Below are positions 8,923 to 17,434 of a stretch of DNA of 64,000 nucleotides, in pieces (positions within the stretch are counted from its first letter, which is position 1; the number at the start of each line of letters is the position of its first letter). Origin of the DNA: Asticcacaulis sp. SL142 (lineage in GTDB: Bacteria; Pseudomonadota; Alphaproteobacteria; Caulobacterales; Caulobacteraceae). The stretch lies in assembly GCF_026625745.1 (NCBI RefSeq), contig NZ_CP113061.1:3565001-3629000 (forward strand). The letters run 5' to 3'. The notes beneath the pieces are model-generated. The model was not told the origin of the DNA. It saw nothing but the letters and a program-made list of their open reading frames with translations, and made no database searches. Both the position numbers and the translations under genes were made by a program.

Positions 8923-9393
8923 ATGCCATCGTTAGAACTCCAGCTTTATAGTCTCACGCCTCTTTTCCAGATGCCGGTGATGGCGCTAATCCTTTTATGC
9001 CTTGTCTTTGCGCTGTATGCGCTGGGTGGTTTTGTGATCGAATGGGGGCAACGGTTTCAGAAAGGCTACGCGCCATTGTTTGTGCGCACCGCCCGGAATA
9101 ACGGACTTGAAAGTGCCGATGTGGAACTGCTGATCCTCAAAAAGCTGGAAGGGCTGCGCATTGTCTCGCGCACCGCGCCCATGTTGGGACTGGTGGCTAC
9201 CATGATCCCGATGGGGCCGGCCCTGATGGCGCTCAGCACCAATCAGGCCGAAAATGTTAGTCAGCATCTGGTGGCAGCGTTCTCGGCCGTTATTATTGCC
9301 CTAATCGCCGCTTCGGTTACCTTCTACATTCAGACCGTGCGCCGCCGCTGGTTACTTCAGGATCTGCGTCGCTATGAGCGGGGAGATATCTGA
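8923..9393 (+). CDS. MotA/TolQ/ExbB-like proton channel protein
   Basis: 156 aa from ATG 8923. The frame is open to 8869, but that would overlap the CobN-like gene. Three membrane helices are visible: about residues 13-37, 85-105 (A-P-M-L-G-L-V-A-T-M-I-P-M-G-P-A) and 115-140. The second contains the conserved ExbB/TolQ-type A-P-x-L-G-L-x-G/A-T pattern. It is shorter than ExbB and resembles the reduced versions linked to DUF2149. It starts 8 bp after the CobN-like stop and shares one base with the DUF2149 start. Inferred role: dedicated inner-membrane motor energising the operon's own TonB receptor or the anchored CobN-like protein. No tonB gene is present, so a housekeeping TonB may be used. 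Confidence 0.8.
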   Translation: MPSLELQLYSLTPLFQMPVMALILLCLVFALYALGGFVIEWGQRFQKGYAPLFVRTARNNGLESADVELLILKKLEGLRIVSRTAPMLGLVATMIPMGPALMALSTNQAENVSQHLVAAFSAVIIALIAASVTFYIQTVRRRWLLQDLRRYERGDI

Positions 9394-9698
9394 TGCGCTT
9401 TATCGAAGACGAAGAAGGTGATGACCCGATCCTGAGCGTGGTCAATTTGGTGGATCTGTTCCTGGTGGTCGCGGCCATACTGATGGTGATGATCGCGGCC
9501 AACCCGCTTAATCCGTTTCAGTCGAAATCCGTGGTGGTCGTTGAAAATCCTGGCCAGGACGATATGCGCATTACCGTCAGGGACGGCGAAAAACTGACCC
9601 GCTACGAATCAAGCGGTGAGATCGGTGAAGGTCAGGGCACTAAGGCTGGCGTCACTTACCGTCTGCCGTCGGGCGAACTGGTCTATGTGCCTGAGTGA
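9393..9698 (+). CDS. DUF2149 protein (ExbD-like partner)
   Basis: 101 aa. An acidic N-terminus (E-D-E-E-G-D-D-P) leads into one membrane helix at about residues 17-36 (V-V-N-L-V-D-L-F-L-V-V-A-A-I-L), followed by a short periplasmic domain ending G-E-L-V-Y-V-P-E. This is the DUF2149 pattern and the same topology as ExbD/TolR: a cytoplasmic stub, one helix with an Asp, and a periplasmic domain. The TGATG overlap with the upstream gene indicates coupling. It most likely forms the stator with the ExbB-like protein; this is inference from topology and constant gene order in related operons (PA1925-like). It is the last gene of the operon; no clear terminator follows. Confidence 0.8.
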   Translation: MRFIEDEEGDDPILSVVNLVDLFLVVAAILMVMIAANPLNPFQSKSVVVVENPGQDDMRITVRDGEKLTRYESSGEIGEGQGTKAGVTYRLPSGELVYVPE

Positions 9699-9910
9699 CG
9701 TTTTTTAGGGAGGTAATTCACAGCCTTTATGGATGCATCTGCAGGACTGTAAAATGTCCGAAAAGGGCGTTCGGCAGCAATTGACCGCCGAGCGACTTTG
9801 TAGAATGTAGAACTGCGCCTAGAGCGTTTGCTATCTGGCTGACTCTTTGGGGATTCCTCAACTTGCGAACAGTGATTCATGGTTTGACTGGTGTTCGGAG
9901 GCGAGTTCAG
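9699..9910. other. Non-coding stretch before the IS630 remnant
   Basis: Contains stop codons in all frames and no convincing promoter or RNA gene. It joins the end of the metal operon to transposon debris. Confidence 0.5.
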
Positions 9911-10240
9911 ATGTCACAAGCTTATTCTTTTTAGCTCCGCAAGCGTGTAATCGATTTTGTTTTAGTGGGTTCCACATGCCTTGAGGCCGGCGCCCATTTT
10001 GGTGTTAGCGAGTCGAGCGCGATCAAGTGGATCCGGCGGTTTCGGGAAACGGGCCTAATCGAGTCCAAGACTACAGGGAGGTGATTTTCGCTCCAAAGCC
10101 ACTGAAATATCGTCAGATAACATATTGTCCGTTCTAGAAGGTCAACCGGACATCACTTTGATGGACAGGAAATTGAAGCGGGCGGAACAGGATCGTACCC
10201 CGGGTGATGCCGCAATTGAGCGCTTGGAATCAATGACCTA
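9911..10240 (+). pseudogene. Decayed IS630-family transposase fragment
   Basis: From ATG 9911 the frame gives an IS630 OrfA-like N-terminus (M-S-Q-A-Y-S-F, stop at 9932, then L-R-K-R-V-I-D-F-V). It continues with a helix-turn-helix resembling E-A-G-A-H-F-G-V-S-E-S-S-A-I-K-W and R-R-F-R-E-T-G. A frameshift near 10080 is needed to continue into a piece resembling the following D-I-T-L segment. The in-frame stop and frameshift make it non-functional. No inverted repeats could be placed with confidence, so element limits are unknown. Confidence 0.6.
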
Positions 10241-10579
10241 CGGATAGGGCCGGGTTTCGCTCAGTTTCCCACTGATGGAATGCTGAAGAGCGGATCATCG
10301 CTGACTTGAGCGATGGTTTCAAGGGTGATGTAGCGTCCGCGCCGAACCGCCCACTTGATGGCATTGACCACGCTCATTCAAAGGTAGATTATGAGAGAGG
10401 CTGAAACCTCTCAAGCTCCCTAGAGGGGCATATTGAATATTGTTTTCTAACAAAGATATGCCGAAAGACAAATTGTTACACCTGCGTAACAATTAATAAA
10501 ACCAAGATTAATGGCGTGTAACGATAATGGCGTTATGTAATTCAAGGCAATCATCCGCGCCTCATCAGGTCAGGAAACC
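10241..10579. other. Intergenic debris
   Basis: A short minus-strand open stretch at about 10260-10375 (reading N-A-I-K-W-A-V-R-R-G-R-Y-I) looks like a gene fragment, possibly transposon-derived, but I cannot name it. The last ~140 bp are AT-rich and may hold a promoter for the MCP fragment. Confidence 0.35.
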
Positions 10580-11065
10580 ATGTTCCATAATTCTCTAGCC
10601 GAAGCCACCCAAAACATTGGTGATTTCGTTTTATTAATCAATCAGATCGCTTCGCAAACAAATTTGCTGGCGTTGAATGCGACCATCGAGGCGGCGCGGG
10701 CAGGCGATGCGGGCAAAGGGTTTGCGTTTGTGGCGTCCGAAGTTAAAACCCTTGCCTCCCAAACGTCGAAGGCGACCGATGAAATCAGAACCCAGATCGC
10801 TGCGGTTCAAAACTCTACACAAAACGCTGTGGATGCCATCGGGCAGATCACCACGGTTATCGACCAGATCAATGTGATTTCGACGGGCATCGCCGGAGCC
10901 ATGAACGAACAGTCTGCCGTGGTTCGTGATATCGCCTCGAATATGCAATTGGCGGCGGATAGTATTGAAACCATAACAAATAACGCCGCAACCATAGCCA
11001 GTGCGGCGGTTCAGGTTGATCAAAGCACGAAAAGTGTAAGTGACGCCGCCAGGGCTTTAGGGTGA
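10580..11065 (+). pseudogene. C-terminal fragment of a methyl-accepting chemotaxis protein
   Basis: 161 aa covering only the tip and C-terminal half of an MCP signalling hairpin: [21 protein letters not shown] near residues 28-47, then [11 protein letters not shown]. There is no sensor domain, membrane helix, HAMP domain or N-terminal helix of the hairpin, and the antiparallel partner strand needed for a four-helix bundle is missing. It resembles the same part of the intact MCP at 25669-27366. A weak AGG-containing ribosome site precedes the ATG, so a short product could be made. The neighbouring transposon remnants favour a truncation product. Called a pseudogene with moderate confidence. 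Confidence 0.6.
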
Positions 11066-11282
11066 AGATGATGTTCAAATTTAGATATGAACGCCGAAAT
11101 TTACCTGGTTACACTGGCGGCTCAATGATTTCAGTGCCCGTGGTCAAAGCTCTAGCGCACAAAAGTTGCGGACAACGGTCCGGGTCGAAGAGGTAGGATG
11201 CTTACCTCGGCAGCGCGCAGGCCTATACTCAACCAACGGCAAAAAATAAAACTGAAAACCCTCGAACACCGCTGCCTGCAAT

Positions 11283-12341
11283 ATGAAAAACAAGCGGCCT
11301 AATTTCAAACCACCTCTAGACCAAACTCTCCGCTATTTTGCGCACGCAACTGTCCCACCATCTTTGACAAAGGACACTATGGTTATAACGGTTCACCAAG
11401 TTGACCATTACTCGACTTCTGCCGAGGAACTTGAGTGGTTTGTTGCGGGGCATGTTTCCAGGACGCGTATACTGCCGATTTCTGGTTCGCGGTTCTCAGC
11501 GCGCGTCAAAATGCATGTCATCGGCGAGGGTATGCTTTGGACAACGGATTACGCGCACGGCGCAGAAGTCCTTCCTTACGATCCACCGGATGCGTTTCTG
11601 GTTCACCTGTCCTCTCATAACGCTGTCGAGTTTACCAGCCCAAGCCAGGTTAACGGCTCCACACCCGACAAAGGATTTGTTGAGGAGGCAAGGCGGACCA
11701 CGCGCATATACCACGCACCCGGCAATCTGGCGACCGGGATCTCTCTTCCGCGTAGCATGATCACGCAGTGTTTGGTCTCTGTGCTGGATAGGGGAATTCG
11801 CGAGGACCTAATTTTCACGCCGAACTTCGAACAAAATTCGAGGTTCGGCGGCACACTGAATACGATGGTGAAGGCTATTTCATCGGGTTTGGAAGATGGT
11901 GGCGCCTTGTGCCAAGCGCCCATTGCGGCGCACCATATGTTTCAGGCGCTTGTCCATATGGTGCTTGGCAACCTTACGCACAATTATTCTGATTTGATGG
12001 TGTCGCCCGCGCCGTCAGTTTCCCCAAAACACGTCAAGGCCGCCATCGATTACATTGACGAACACGCGGGTGAGCCTTTGACCATTCCGCAAATAGCCGA
12101 GGCCGTAAACGTTAGCGTGCGCGCGTTGCAAATGGGGTTCCGTCGTTTCAAGGATACAACGGTCAGAGCGTATATACGAGAGGTACGGCTTCATGGTGTC
12201 AGACGTGAGCTGTTGAATCCGGAAAGCGGTCGGACTGTTGGCGACATTGCCCGGTCTTGGGGCTTTATCCACTTAGGCCATTTCGCCGCAAGCTATCTCT
12301 CGACATTCGGCGAAAATCCCTCAATGCATCGGGCGCGATAA
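11283..12341 (+). CDS. AraC family transcriptional regulator
   Basis: 352 aa. The N-terminal ~200 residues look like the AraC_binding_2 type ligand domain. The C-terminal ~100 residues hold the two helix-turn-helix motifs (first near I-P-Q-I-A-E-A-V-N-V-S-V-R-A-L-Q-M-G-F; second near V-G-D-I-A-R-S-W-G-F-I-H-L-G-H-F-A-A-S-Y, with F-G-E-N-P-S at the end). This is a complete regulator of the usual length. It stands alone between an MCP fragment and an IS21 remnant, so its target cannot be told from context. The start at 11283 lacks a strong Shine-Dalgarno; no better internal start was seen. Confidence 0.85.
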   Translation: MKNKRPNFKPPLDQTLRYFAHATVPPSLTKDTMVITVHQVDHYSTSAEELEWFVAGHVSRTRILPISGSRFSARVKMHVIGEGMLWTTDYAHGAEVLPYDPPDAFLVHLSSHNAVEFTSPSQVNGSTPDKGFVEEARRTTRIYHAPGNLATGISLPRSMITQCLVSVLDRGIREDLIFTPNFEQNSRFGGTLNTMVKAISSGLEDGGALCQAPIAAHHMFQALVHMVLGNLTHNYSDLMVSPAPSVSPKHVKAAIDYIDEHAGEPLTIPQIAEAVNVSVRALQMGFRRFKDTTVRAYIREVRLHGVRRELLNPESGRTVGDIARSWGFIHLGHFAASYLSTFGENPSMHRAR

Positions 12342-12420
12342 ACGAGGTTTCAGCGAGCCGTGTCAACGGCGGAGTAAAAGTCGGCCACGTGGCGACGCAA
12401 AAGTAGGCCAGTTGTTCTGC

Positions 12421-12469
12421 GCGTAGGAGAGCCCCTATAGCGTGTAGCCCGAAGGGTGCTCTCCTACGC
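12421..12469. repeat. Perfect 12-bp inverted repeat at the end of the IS21 remnant
   Basis: GCGTAGGAGAGC (12421-12432) pairs with GCTCTCCTACGC (12458-12469) across a 25-nt loop. It lies just downstream of the istB reading frame on the minus strand and may act as its transcription stop, but no T-run follows. Confidence 0.55.
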
Positions 12470-12491
12470 GGTCGGCCTGTTTTTGGGGTAA

Positions 12492-12960
12492 TCAGGGGGC
12501 TTGGCTGGCCTTACGAGCGCGGCTATGAGCCAGACGATAGCTGTCGCCATTCATCTCGAGGATGCTGACATGGTGGGTCATGCGGTCCAGTAAGGCGCCG
12601 GTGAGCCGCCCGGATCCGAAGGTTTAGGTCCATTCATCGAAGGGCAAGTTGCTGGTAATCAGCGTCGATCCGCGCTCGTAGCGCTGGGAGATCAGCTCGA
12701 ACAGAACCTCTGCCCCGTTCTTGGACAGAGGTACGGAGCCCAGTTCATCGATGATAAGCAGCTTGTAGGCCGCCATCTGCTTCTGGAAGCGCAGAAGACG
12801 GAGCTCGTCGCGCACTTCTATCATCTCGCTGACCAGCGCGACCGCTGTGGCGAAGCCGACAGGACAGGCCCTTCTGGCAAGCCGCCATCCCAAGCCCTAT
12901 GGCGACATGTGTCTTCCCGCTGACTCATCCCCTAAGAACAGGCAAGACGAACCTTCAAAT
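12492..12960 (-). pseudogene. istB: istB pseudogene (IS21 helper ATPase)
   Basis: Reading the minus strand, homology to IstB starts near 12960 with L-F-L-G-D and S-A-G-R/K-T-H. It passes through at least one frameshift near 12860 into A-T-A-V-A-L-V-S-E-M and contains the Walker B-type segment L-L-I-I-D-E-L-G. It reaches N-L-P-F-D-E-W-T, where a TAA codon (about 12627) interrupts it. The same frame then resumes with F-G-S-G-R-L-T-G-A-L-L-D-R and runs to a natural stop at 12492. One nonsense codon plus frameshift damage to the P-loop region make it inactive. Confidence 0.75.
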
Positions 12961-13316
12961 ATAATTCCACGGTATAAATCCTTCCGCCCTCCCTGCCACA
13001 TGCAGGAAGAACATAGGTGGACGACTTTTACCCGCCCGCGTCGGCACGATTCCGACCCTTCCGTGGTTGCTTTTTGCACCGCCGCTTATAGAGCCGGCTT
13101 CGAAAAACGTTTTCTGCGTGTGGGGGATGTTGAATTCGCTCTGGGGATAGCTCTTTGAAAAAAAGCCGTTCTCAAAGCAGGTGTTTAGTAGGATGAAAGC
13201 GTGCGGCATGTTCTACCGAGCGTCTGCACGCTTTGAACGGCACGGCAATGCTGAATTTGTATGCGTACCCATGACTTTCTCACCTAGACTATCGTAAATC
13301 GAAATCGCTTCAACCA

Positions 13317-14384
13317 ATGAAACTGTCATCAGTCCACATTCTCTCCCTTATGGAGCAACTCGGACAACTCGGGCGGATGGAAATACCTTTGACACCGACG
13401 GATGAACCTATGCTATGTTCGCAAGGGTTTCGAAGACTTTTTCGTATGGATGCGTTAGAGGTTCCTAAGCTGGACGACATAGTTAAAACTATACATCCAT
13501 GCGAGCAGAACATATTCGTTGAGGACATTGGTGTCATGCGGCATGGACAAGAGCCGCCTCCACGTATCTACCGTTTGGTGGGGCACCATACTCCTATGCG
13601 CTATGTGTCGCTCGCCTTCACGCCCGTTACAGACGAGGTTGGTAATGTAAGGAAATTTTTCGGACTAGCGCGCGATGTAAGTGTGGATGAGGTGAGGGCG
13701 AGACACAAGGACCAGAATGCGCGTCGGATTGGGGTGCTCATGGATTATTTTGGTGTAGAGTGCATTTGGAATACGGATAAGTCGGGACAATTATTCGAGC
13801 ATTTCACGACCGGGGGCCTCGAATCTATAATACCGCATTTTGATCCACTTCGGCCCTCATCGATTCATCCGGATGATCGCGAGGCGGTGTTAGCTGAGAT
13901 AGCCTCGGCGCTGGAGGGAGACGAGCCTTTTTCGATTTCCATGCGCATCTTGGGGGTTGATGGGCTGGCAAGAAAGTACGTGAAAAAGGGCCTTCCACTT
14001 AGGCGGCAAGACCGCGTGGTTGAGTGGTGGGGGCTAATCATTAAGGAAAAAGAGCTTCTGGCGTTGACGTCGACTGAAATGGACCACGCAATCGAGGCGG
14101 CGAACGGAACCAATTTGCGTGCCTTGTGCGCTCTCGCGGGATGGACGCATGACGAACTTGCTAAGAACACCGGCATATCGCGGACCACAATCTACCGCAT
14201 GGTCTCCGTATCGGGGGGCCTACAGGCTCACTTCAAACGCAAAACTATTGAAGCCGTGTTGAATATTTTCGTCCAGCACGGAGTGCGCTTTCACAGGGCC
14301 CCGGACGGGAAGCTAGCGTTCTCATGGTTATCCGCGAATGACTATCCGAACACAAATATTTCTCCATCGTTGAACGGCCCTTAA
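13317..14384 (+). CDS. PAS-domain regulator with C-terminal HTH (paralog A)
   Basis: 355 aa. Two PAS-like segments are visible: about residues 30-125 (ending L-A-R-D-V-S, a typical PAC end) and about 140-245 (with H-P-D-D-R and W-W-G). Near residues 260-300 comes a compact helix-turn-helix reading L-C-A-L-A-G-W-T-H-D-E-L-A-K-N-T-G-I-S-R-T-T-I-Y-R-M, of the XRE/Cro kind. A ~50-residue tail follows. It has no kinase, cyclase or receiver domain, so it looks like a one-component sensor-regulator. It is clearly paralogous over its whole length to the minus-strand gene at 16066-17109, sharing for example Q-G-F-R-x-L-F and P-P-R-I-Y-R-L. Ligand and target are unknown. Confidence 0.8.
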   Translation: MKLSSVHILSLMEQLGQLGRMEIPLTPTDEPMLCSQGFRRLFRMDALEVPKLDDIVKTIHPCEQNIFVEDIGVMRHGQEPPPRIYRLVGHHTPMRYVSLAFTPVTDEVGNVRKFFGLARDVSVDEVRARHKDQNARRIGVLMDYFGVECIWNTDKSGQLFEHFTTGGLESIIPHFDPLRPSSIHPDDREAVLAEIASALEGDEPFSISMRILGVDGLARKYVKKGLPLRRQDRVVEWWGLIIKEKELLALTSTEMDHAIEAANGTNLRALCALAGWTHDELAKNTGISRTTIYRMVSVSGGLQAHFKRKTIEAVLNIFVQHGVRFHRAPDGKLAFSWLSANDYPNTNISPSLNGP

Positions 14385-14562
14385 GAAACCTCCTATACCG
14401 CGCAAAGCGCATCAGAGAGGATGATCTTTCGGCGACCATTGTCAAGTCAGTGCCTTTGCAGGTGCGCGAAACCTGAACTTGCCCGGGAAAAGTGGAGAGC
14501 GATCTTCGGGTTAGGCGGCCTGCCAGAGGGTGTTGCTCTCGAACTGGATTGGGCTCTTTGAA

Positions 14563-15594
14563 TCATCGTCCGAACAGGGTGCTAAGACCCAGCATCTCCG
14601 GCTCATGGGTTTTGACAAGGTAGACTGGAACGTTCTGAAGGTAGCTCTCAAGCCGCCCCTTCCTATAGAATCGAGTTGTGAAATGGGCGCTATCAAAAAG
14701 GTTCCCGATCATATCGAAATAAGAACCCGCTAGGTACAGTCCACCACGCGCGCCGACGCAAAGCACCGTGTCCGACGCCATCGCCGCGAGCCAGCCCGTT
14801 ACCAACTTGACTGCATCACTTGCCCACATATCCCCGTCGCGTGCGAGAGCCACAACCTGGGTTACACTTGTTACGCGCGGCTTAAGTCCGTCTAAAACCA
14901 TCAAGCAGTAGTAAACCTCGGCGAGGCCTGCAGAGGATATCGCCCTGACGCGCGACACATGTCCATATTTCTGTCTTAACCAACGGACCACGGCAAATTC
15001 CCGATCCGTCGTCGCAGGCAGATCGCTGTGTCCGCCGGCACACGGGTAAGCCACTGAATTCCCCAACTCGTCGGTCAAGATAGAAGCGGTTCCAAGACCA
15101 CGCCCGACGGCGATCATCGCCCTTATCTGCTCAGATGCCGTCGCGCTGCCGCAAATCAGACGACGCTCCGCTACCTCAAGATGGTCGATAGCCAGTGCGG
15201 TCGCCACGCAATCATTGACTATGTTCAGTCGGCGAATACCCAGCCGCTCCTTAATCCAGTTGCGATTGATCCGGTAGCTGAGATTGGGCATTTCAAATGT
15301 GCCTTCTTGTTCCCAACCACATATAGAGAAAGCTGCCCCTAGCAAATCGGGCTTATTTGCACTCGCGAGGAAGTTTTCCAAAGCCTTGTCAAACTCGCCC
15401 AGTGATTGGCATCTATAGAGTTGAGCCGCAGGCGGGCGCCGCCCTGGCTCTGCTGTGGTTATCCGGACGCTATTGTCTCCGCTAAAATCGACAAACAAAA
15501 CCTGTGCTAGCACCTGTAAATACCAATATTTGAAAACGGAATGAAAATGGCGACCAAAGAGTTTACCATTGGCGGCCTGCGACGCCCTGCTCAC
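14563..15594 (-). CDS. Degenerate glucokinase-like protein
   Basis: 343 aa from a GTG at 15594; a GTG at 15513 (just before L-A-Q-V-L-F-V-D-F) is an alternative that fits the family N-terminus better. The C-terminal half follows bacterial glucokinase (Glk): A-V-G-R-G-L-G-T, G-G-H near the sugar site, S-S-A-G-L-A-E-V-Y, and R-G-G-L-Y-L-A-G-S then K-G-R and P-V-Y-L-V. The phosphate-binding motif expected as D-I-G-G-T-N is D-F-S-G-D-N here, and the Glu before G-G-H is Ala. The N-D pair expected for the catalytic Asp (I-V-N-D-C) is present. It may therefore be inactive and regulatory, or have altered specificity. It lies between two paralogous PAS-HTH genes and upstream of a sugar locus. Confidence 0.7.
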   Translation of the reverse strand: MSRASQAANGKLFGRHFHSVFKYWYLQVLAQVLFVDFSGDNSVRITTAEPGRRPPAAQLYRCQSLGEFDKALENFLASANKPDLLGAAFSICGWEQEGTFEMPNLSYRINRNWIKERLGIRRLNIVNDCVATALAIDHLEVAERRLICGSATASEQIRAMIAVGRGLGTASILTDELGNSVAYPCAGGHSDLPATTDREFAVVRWLRQKYGHVSRVRAISSAGLAEVYYCLMVLDGLKPRVTSVTQVVALARDGDMWASDAVKLVTGWLAAMASDTVLCVGARGGLYLAGSYFDMIGNLFDSAHFTTRFYRKGRLESYLQNVPVYLVKTHEPEMLGLSTLFGR

Positions 15595-16065
15595 AAGGGT
15601 TAGATAAAGAACAATAAGGGACCGAACTACCGAGTCTAAATTGAATTCAGTACGAGAGGTCTGCTAAAGGCTTACGCGCAAAGGCTTCGGATATGTGCAA
15701 ATCACCAGACCTATTTGCAGCCGACGCCCCCGTATAACTGGTTATCTATTTCAGATATTCAGCGCGCTTAACTTATGCTCGAACCAGGCGTACGTCCGAA
15801 CGTGCATATAAAATCGAACAAACAAGATCTTTTATAATAGATAGACGTAGCATCATTTTCATCCCAAAATTCCCGACTATTTAAATACAGTGAATGAAAT
15901 TGATTTTTATAATTTTAATATTCGAATACGAAAATATGTACATTGCACCGAGAAGTGAAGAAAATTTATTCAAAGTAATCAAATTTGAAATCGTTAATTA
16001 CCATTCAATTCTCTTTTCAAAATCTAATGTTGAAATTTGTTCGGGAGTTTATTTTAAAGATCGAA
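15595..16065. other. AT-rich intergenic region
   Basis: About 470 bp between the glucokinase-like gene and the 3' end of the second PAS-HTH gene (both minus). The part from ~15820 is strikingly AT-rich compared with its surroundings. An open frame at 15894-16145 on the plus strand is low-complexity and overlaps the real gene end, so I do not call it. No RNA gene or repeat recognised. Confidence 0.5.
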
Positions 16066-17109
16066 TTATTCGTTGTTTACGGCCTCGGATAAAATTGCAA
16101 GGTTTCCGTTCTTATCAGCGAAGAAACGTATGCCGTACGGGATAAAGATTTGCAGTACGGTTTCTATGGTTTTAGATTTGAACTGGCCCAAAAGAGGAGC
16201 GGATGTCGAGACCATTCTATAAATGGTTGTACGTGAAATCCCTGTTTGTTTGGCCAGTTCGTCATGGGTCCATCCGATAAGTGCACAGATCGCTCGAAGG
16301 GTCGCGCCGGTTGTTACCGTTATCGCGTGATCCAGGGCTATAGCTTTCATCGCCAGCGAGGCGTTTTCTTCGTTTATGACGCCCCACCACTCGACAACCT
16401 TACCGTCTTCCGTAATGGGGAAGCCCATATATATGTATTTCCGAGGAACGCCATCAGCACCGAACAACCGCATTGGCACAGAGAAAGCTTCTTTGCCTGA
16501 CATGGCAATATCCAGTTCAGTCAGCACATTCTTGCGATCTTCAGGATGTATGGAACTAGGTGATATTGGATCGAATTTTGGCATCACCCCAGCAAGGTTG
16601 CCCGAGGCGTAGCGCTCGAAAAGCTGGCCGGCCTCGTCTGCGCTCCATACGCACGCGGCGCCGAAATATGTCATCAACATGTCAATACGATGGGCATTCT
16701 GGATCTTATGTCGAGCCACTACCTCTTCAGCGCTCACGTCACGCGCCAGCCCAAGAAATTTTGCAATCTCTCCATCGTCGCCTAGCACGGGCGTAAATAT
16801 AAGGGAGACGTACCTTGGCGGCATGAACTGAGTTGATAAGCGATAGATCCGAGGCGGCGCTTCTTGTCTGCGACGTAGCACGGCCACGTCCTCAACAAAC
16901 AAACTGCGTTCCCTCGGCTGGATCGCCCGAGCGACACTCTCTAGTCGCTCGGGCTCGGTCTCATCTATCCCAAACAGTCCCCGAAACCCTTGCGAAAAAC
17001 TCACGAGGCCATCAGATGGCAATACCGGGAGTTCAATCCAACCCAGTCGCCCAACTTGCTCGATGATTTTCAGTATATGAATAGAGGAAAGTTTGACGAT
17101 TTTGGACAT
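16066..17109 (-). CDS. PAS-domain regulator with C-terminal HTH (paralog B)
   Basis: 347 aa, full-length paralog of the gene at 13317-14384 on the opposite strand. The two PAS-like segments end in L-A-R-D-V-S near residue 125 and W-W-G-V near 245. The HTH reads L-I-G-W-T-H-D-E-L-A-K-Q-T-G-I-S-R-T-T-I-Y-R-M near residues 268-292. The shared HTH recognition helix (S-R-T-T-I-Y-R-M) is identical, so the two proteins could bind related DNA or heterodimerise; this is inference. The glucokinase-like gene lies downstream on the same strand after 470 bp. ATG at 17109. The promoter region on its left is AT-rich. Confidence 0.8.
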   Translation of the reverse strand: MSKIVKLSSIHILKIIEQVGRLGWIELPVLPSDGLVSFSQGFRGLFGIDETEPERLESVARAIQPRERSLFVEDVAVLRRRQEAPPRIYRLSTQFMPPRYVSLIFTPVLGDDGEIAKFLGLARDVSAEEVVARHKIQNAHRIDMLMTYFGAACVWSADEAGQLFERYASGNLAGVMPKFDPISPSSIHPEDRKNVLTELDIAMSGKEAFSVPMRLFGADGVPRKYIYMGFPITEDGKVVEWWGVINEENASLAMKAIALDHAITVTTGATLRAICALIGWTHDELAKQTGISRTTIYRMVSTSAPLLGQFKSKTIETVLQIFIPYGIRFFADKNGNLAILSEAVNNE

Positions 17110-17434
17110 TTCTATCTGCCTTCAAAGCCGCGGCGTCGAGATTGACTGTATCTCCAAATTTTCGCCCTTAGAAAGCCACAATTAATACTTAATACCTTGT
17201 CCGCAAATAAGCATATAAATTTAGTAACGCACCATATTTTATATTTAAATTGCAGTGAATAAGGGCGACTCGGAAATATTGTATTCACAAAATTAGCAGC
17301 AATTACTTCTTTGTTAAAATTACAAAACATATTTTTGCGCTATATATTCTCTGCTGTTACTTATAGGTATTCAAAAAAACCGGGTTGCTCAAAAATTGCT
17401 AGCCATATAACAAATTTCGACCTCGGATAGCAAC
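17110..17434. other. AT-rich promoter-containing gap
   Basis: Separates the start of the PAS-HTH gene (minus, right to left) from the 3' end of the fructokinase gene (minus). Very AT-rich from ~17160 to 17360. No clear dyad beyond short A/T runs. It must contain the PAS-HTH promoter, but I cannot place it. Confidence 0.45.

Larger units (their letters stand above)
12361..13046 (-). mobile_element. Internally deleted IS21-family element
   Basis: The left end (from 12361, TGTCAACGGCGG then GTAAAAGTCGGCCAC) and the right end (read on the minus strand from 13046, TGCCGACGCGGGCGG then GTAAAAGTCGTCCAC) are imperfect inverted copies. The left end also has an inner AAAAGT-CGGCCA/AAAAGT-AGGCCA direct repeat, the multiple terminal repeat style of IS21. 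Between them only a broken istB is left; istA is absent. The element cannot move by itself and would need trans-acting IstA/IstB. Confidence 0.65.

Noticed and set aside
15894-16145. 83-residue frame in the AT-rich gap
   Set aside because: Low-complexity Ile/Asn/Lys/Phe-rich sequence overlapping the antisense end of the PAS-HTH gene.
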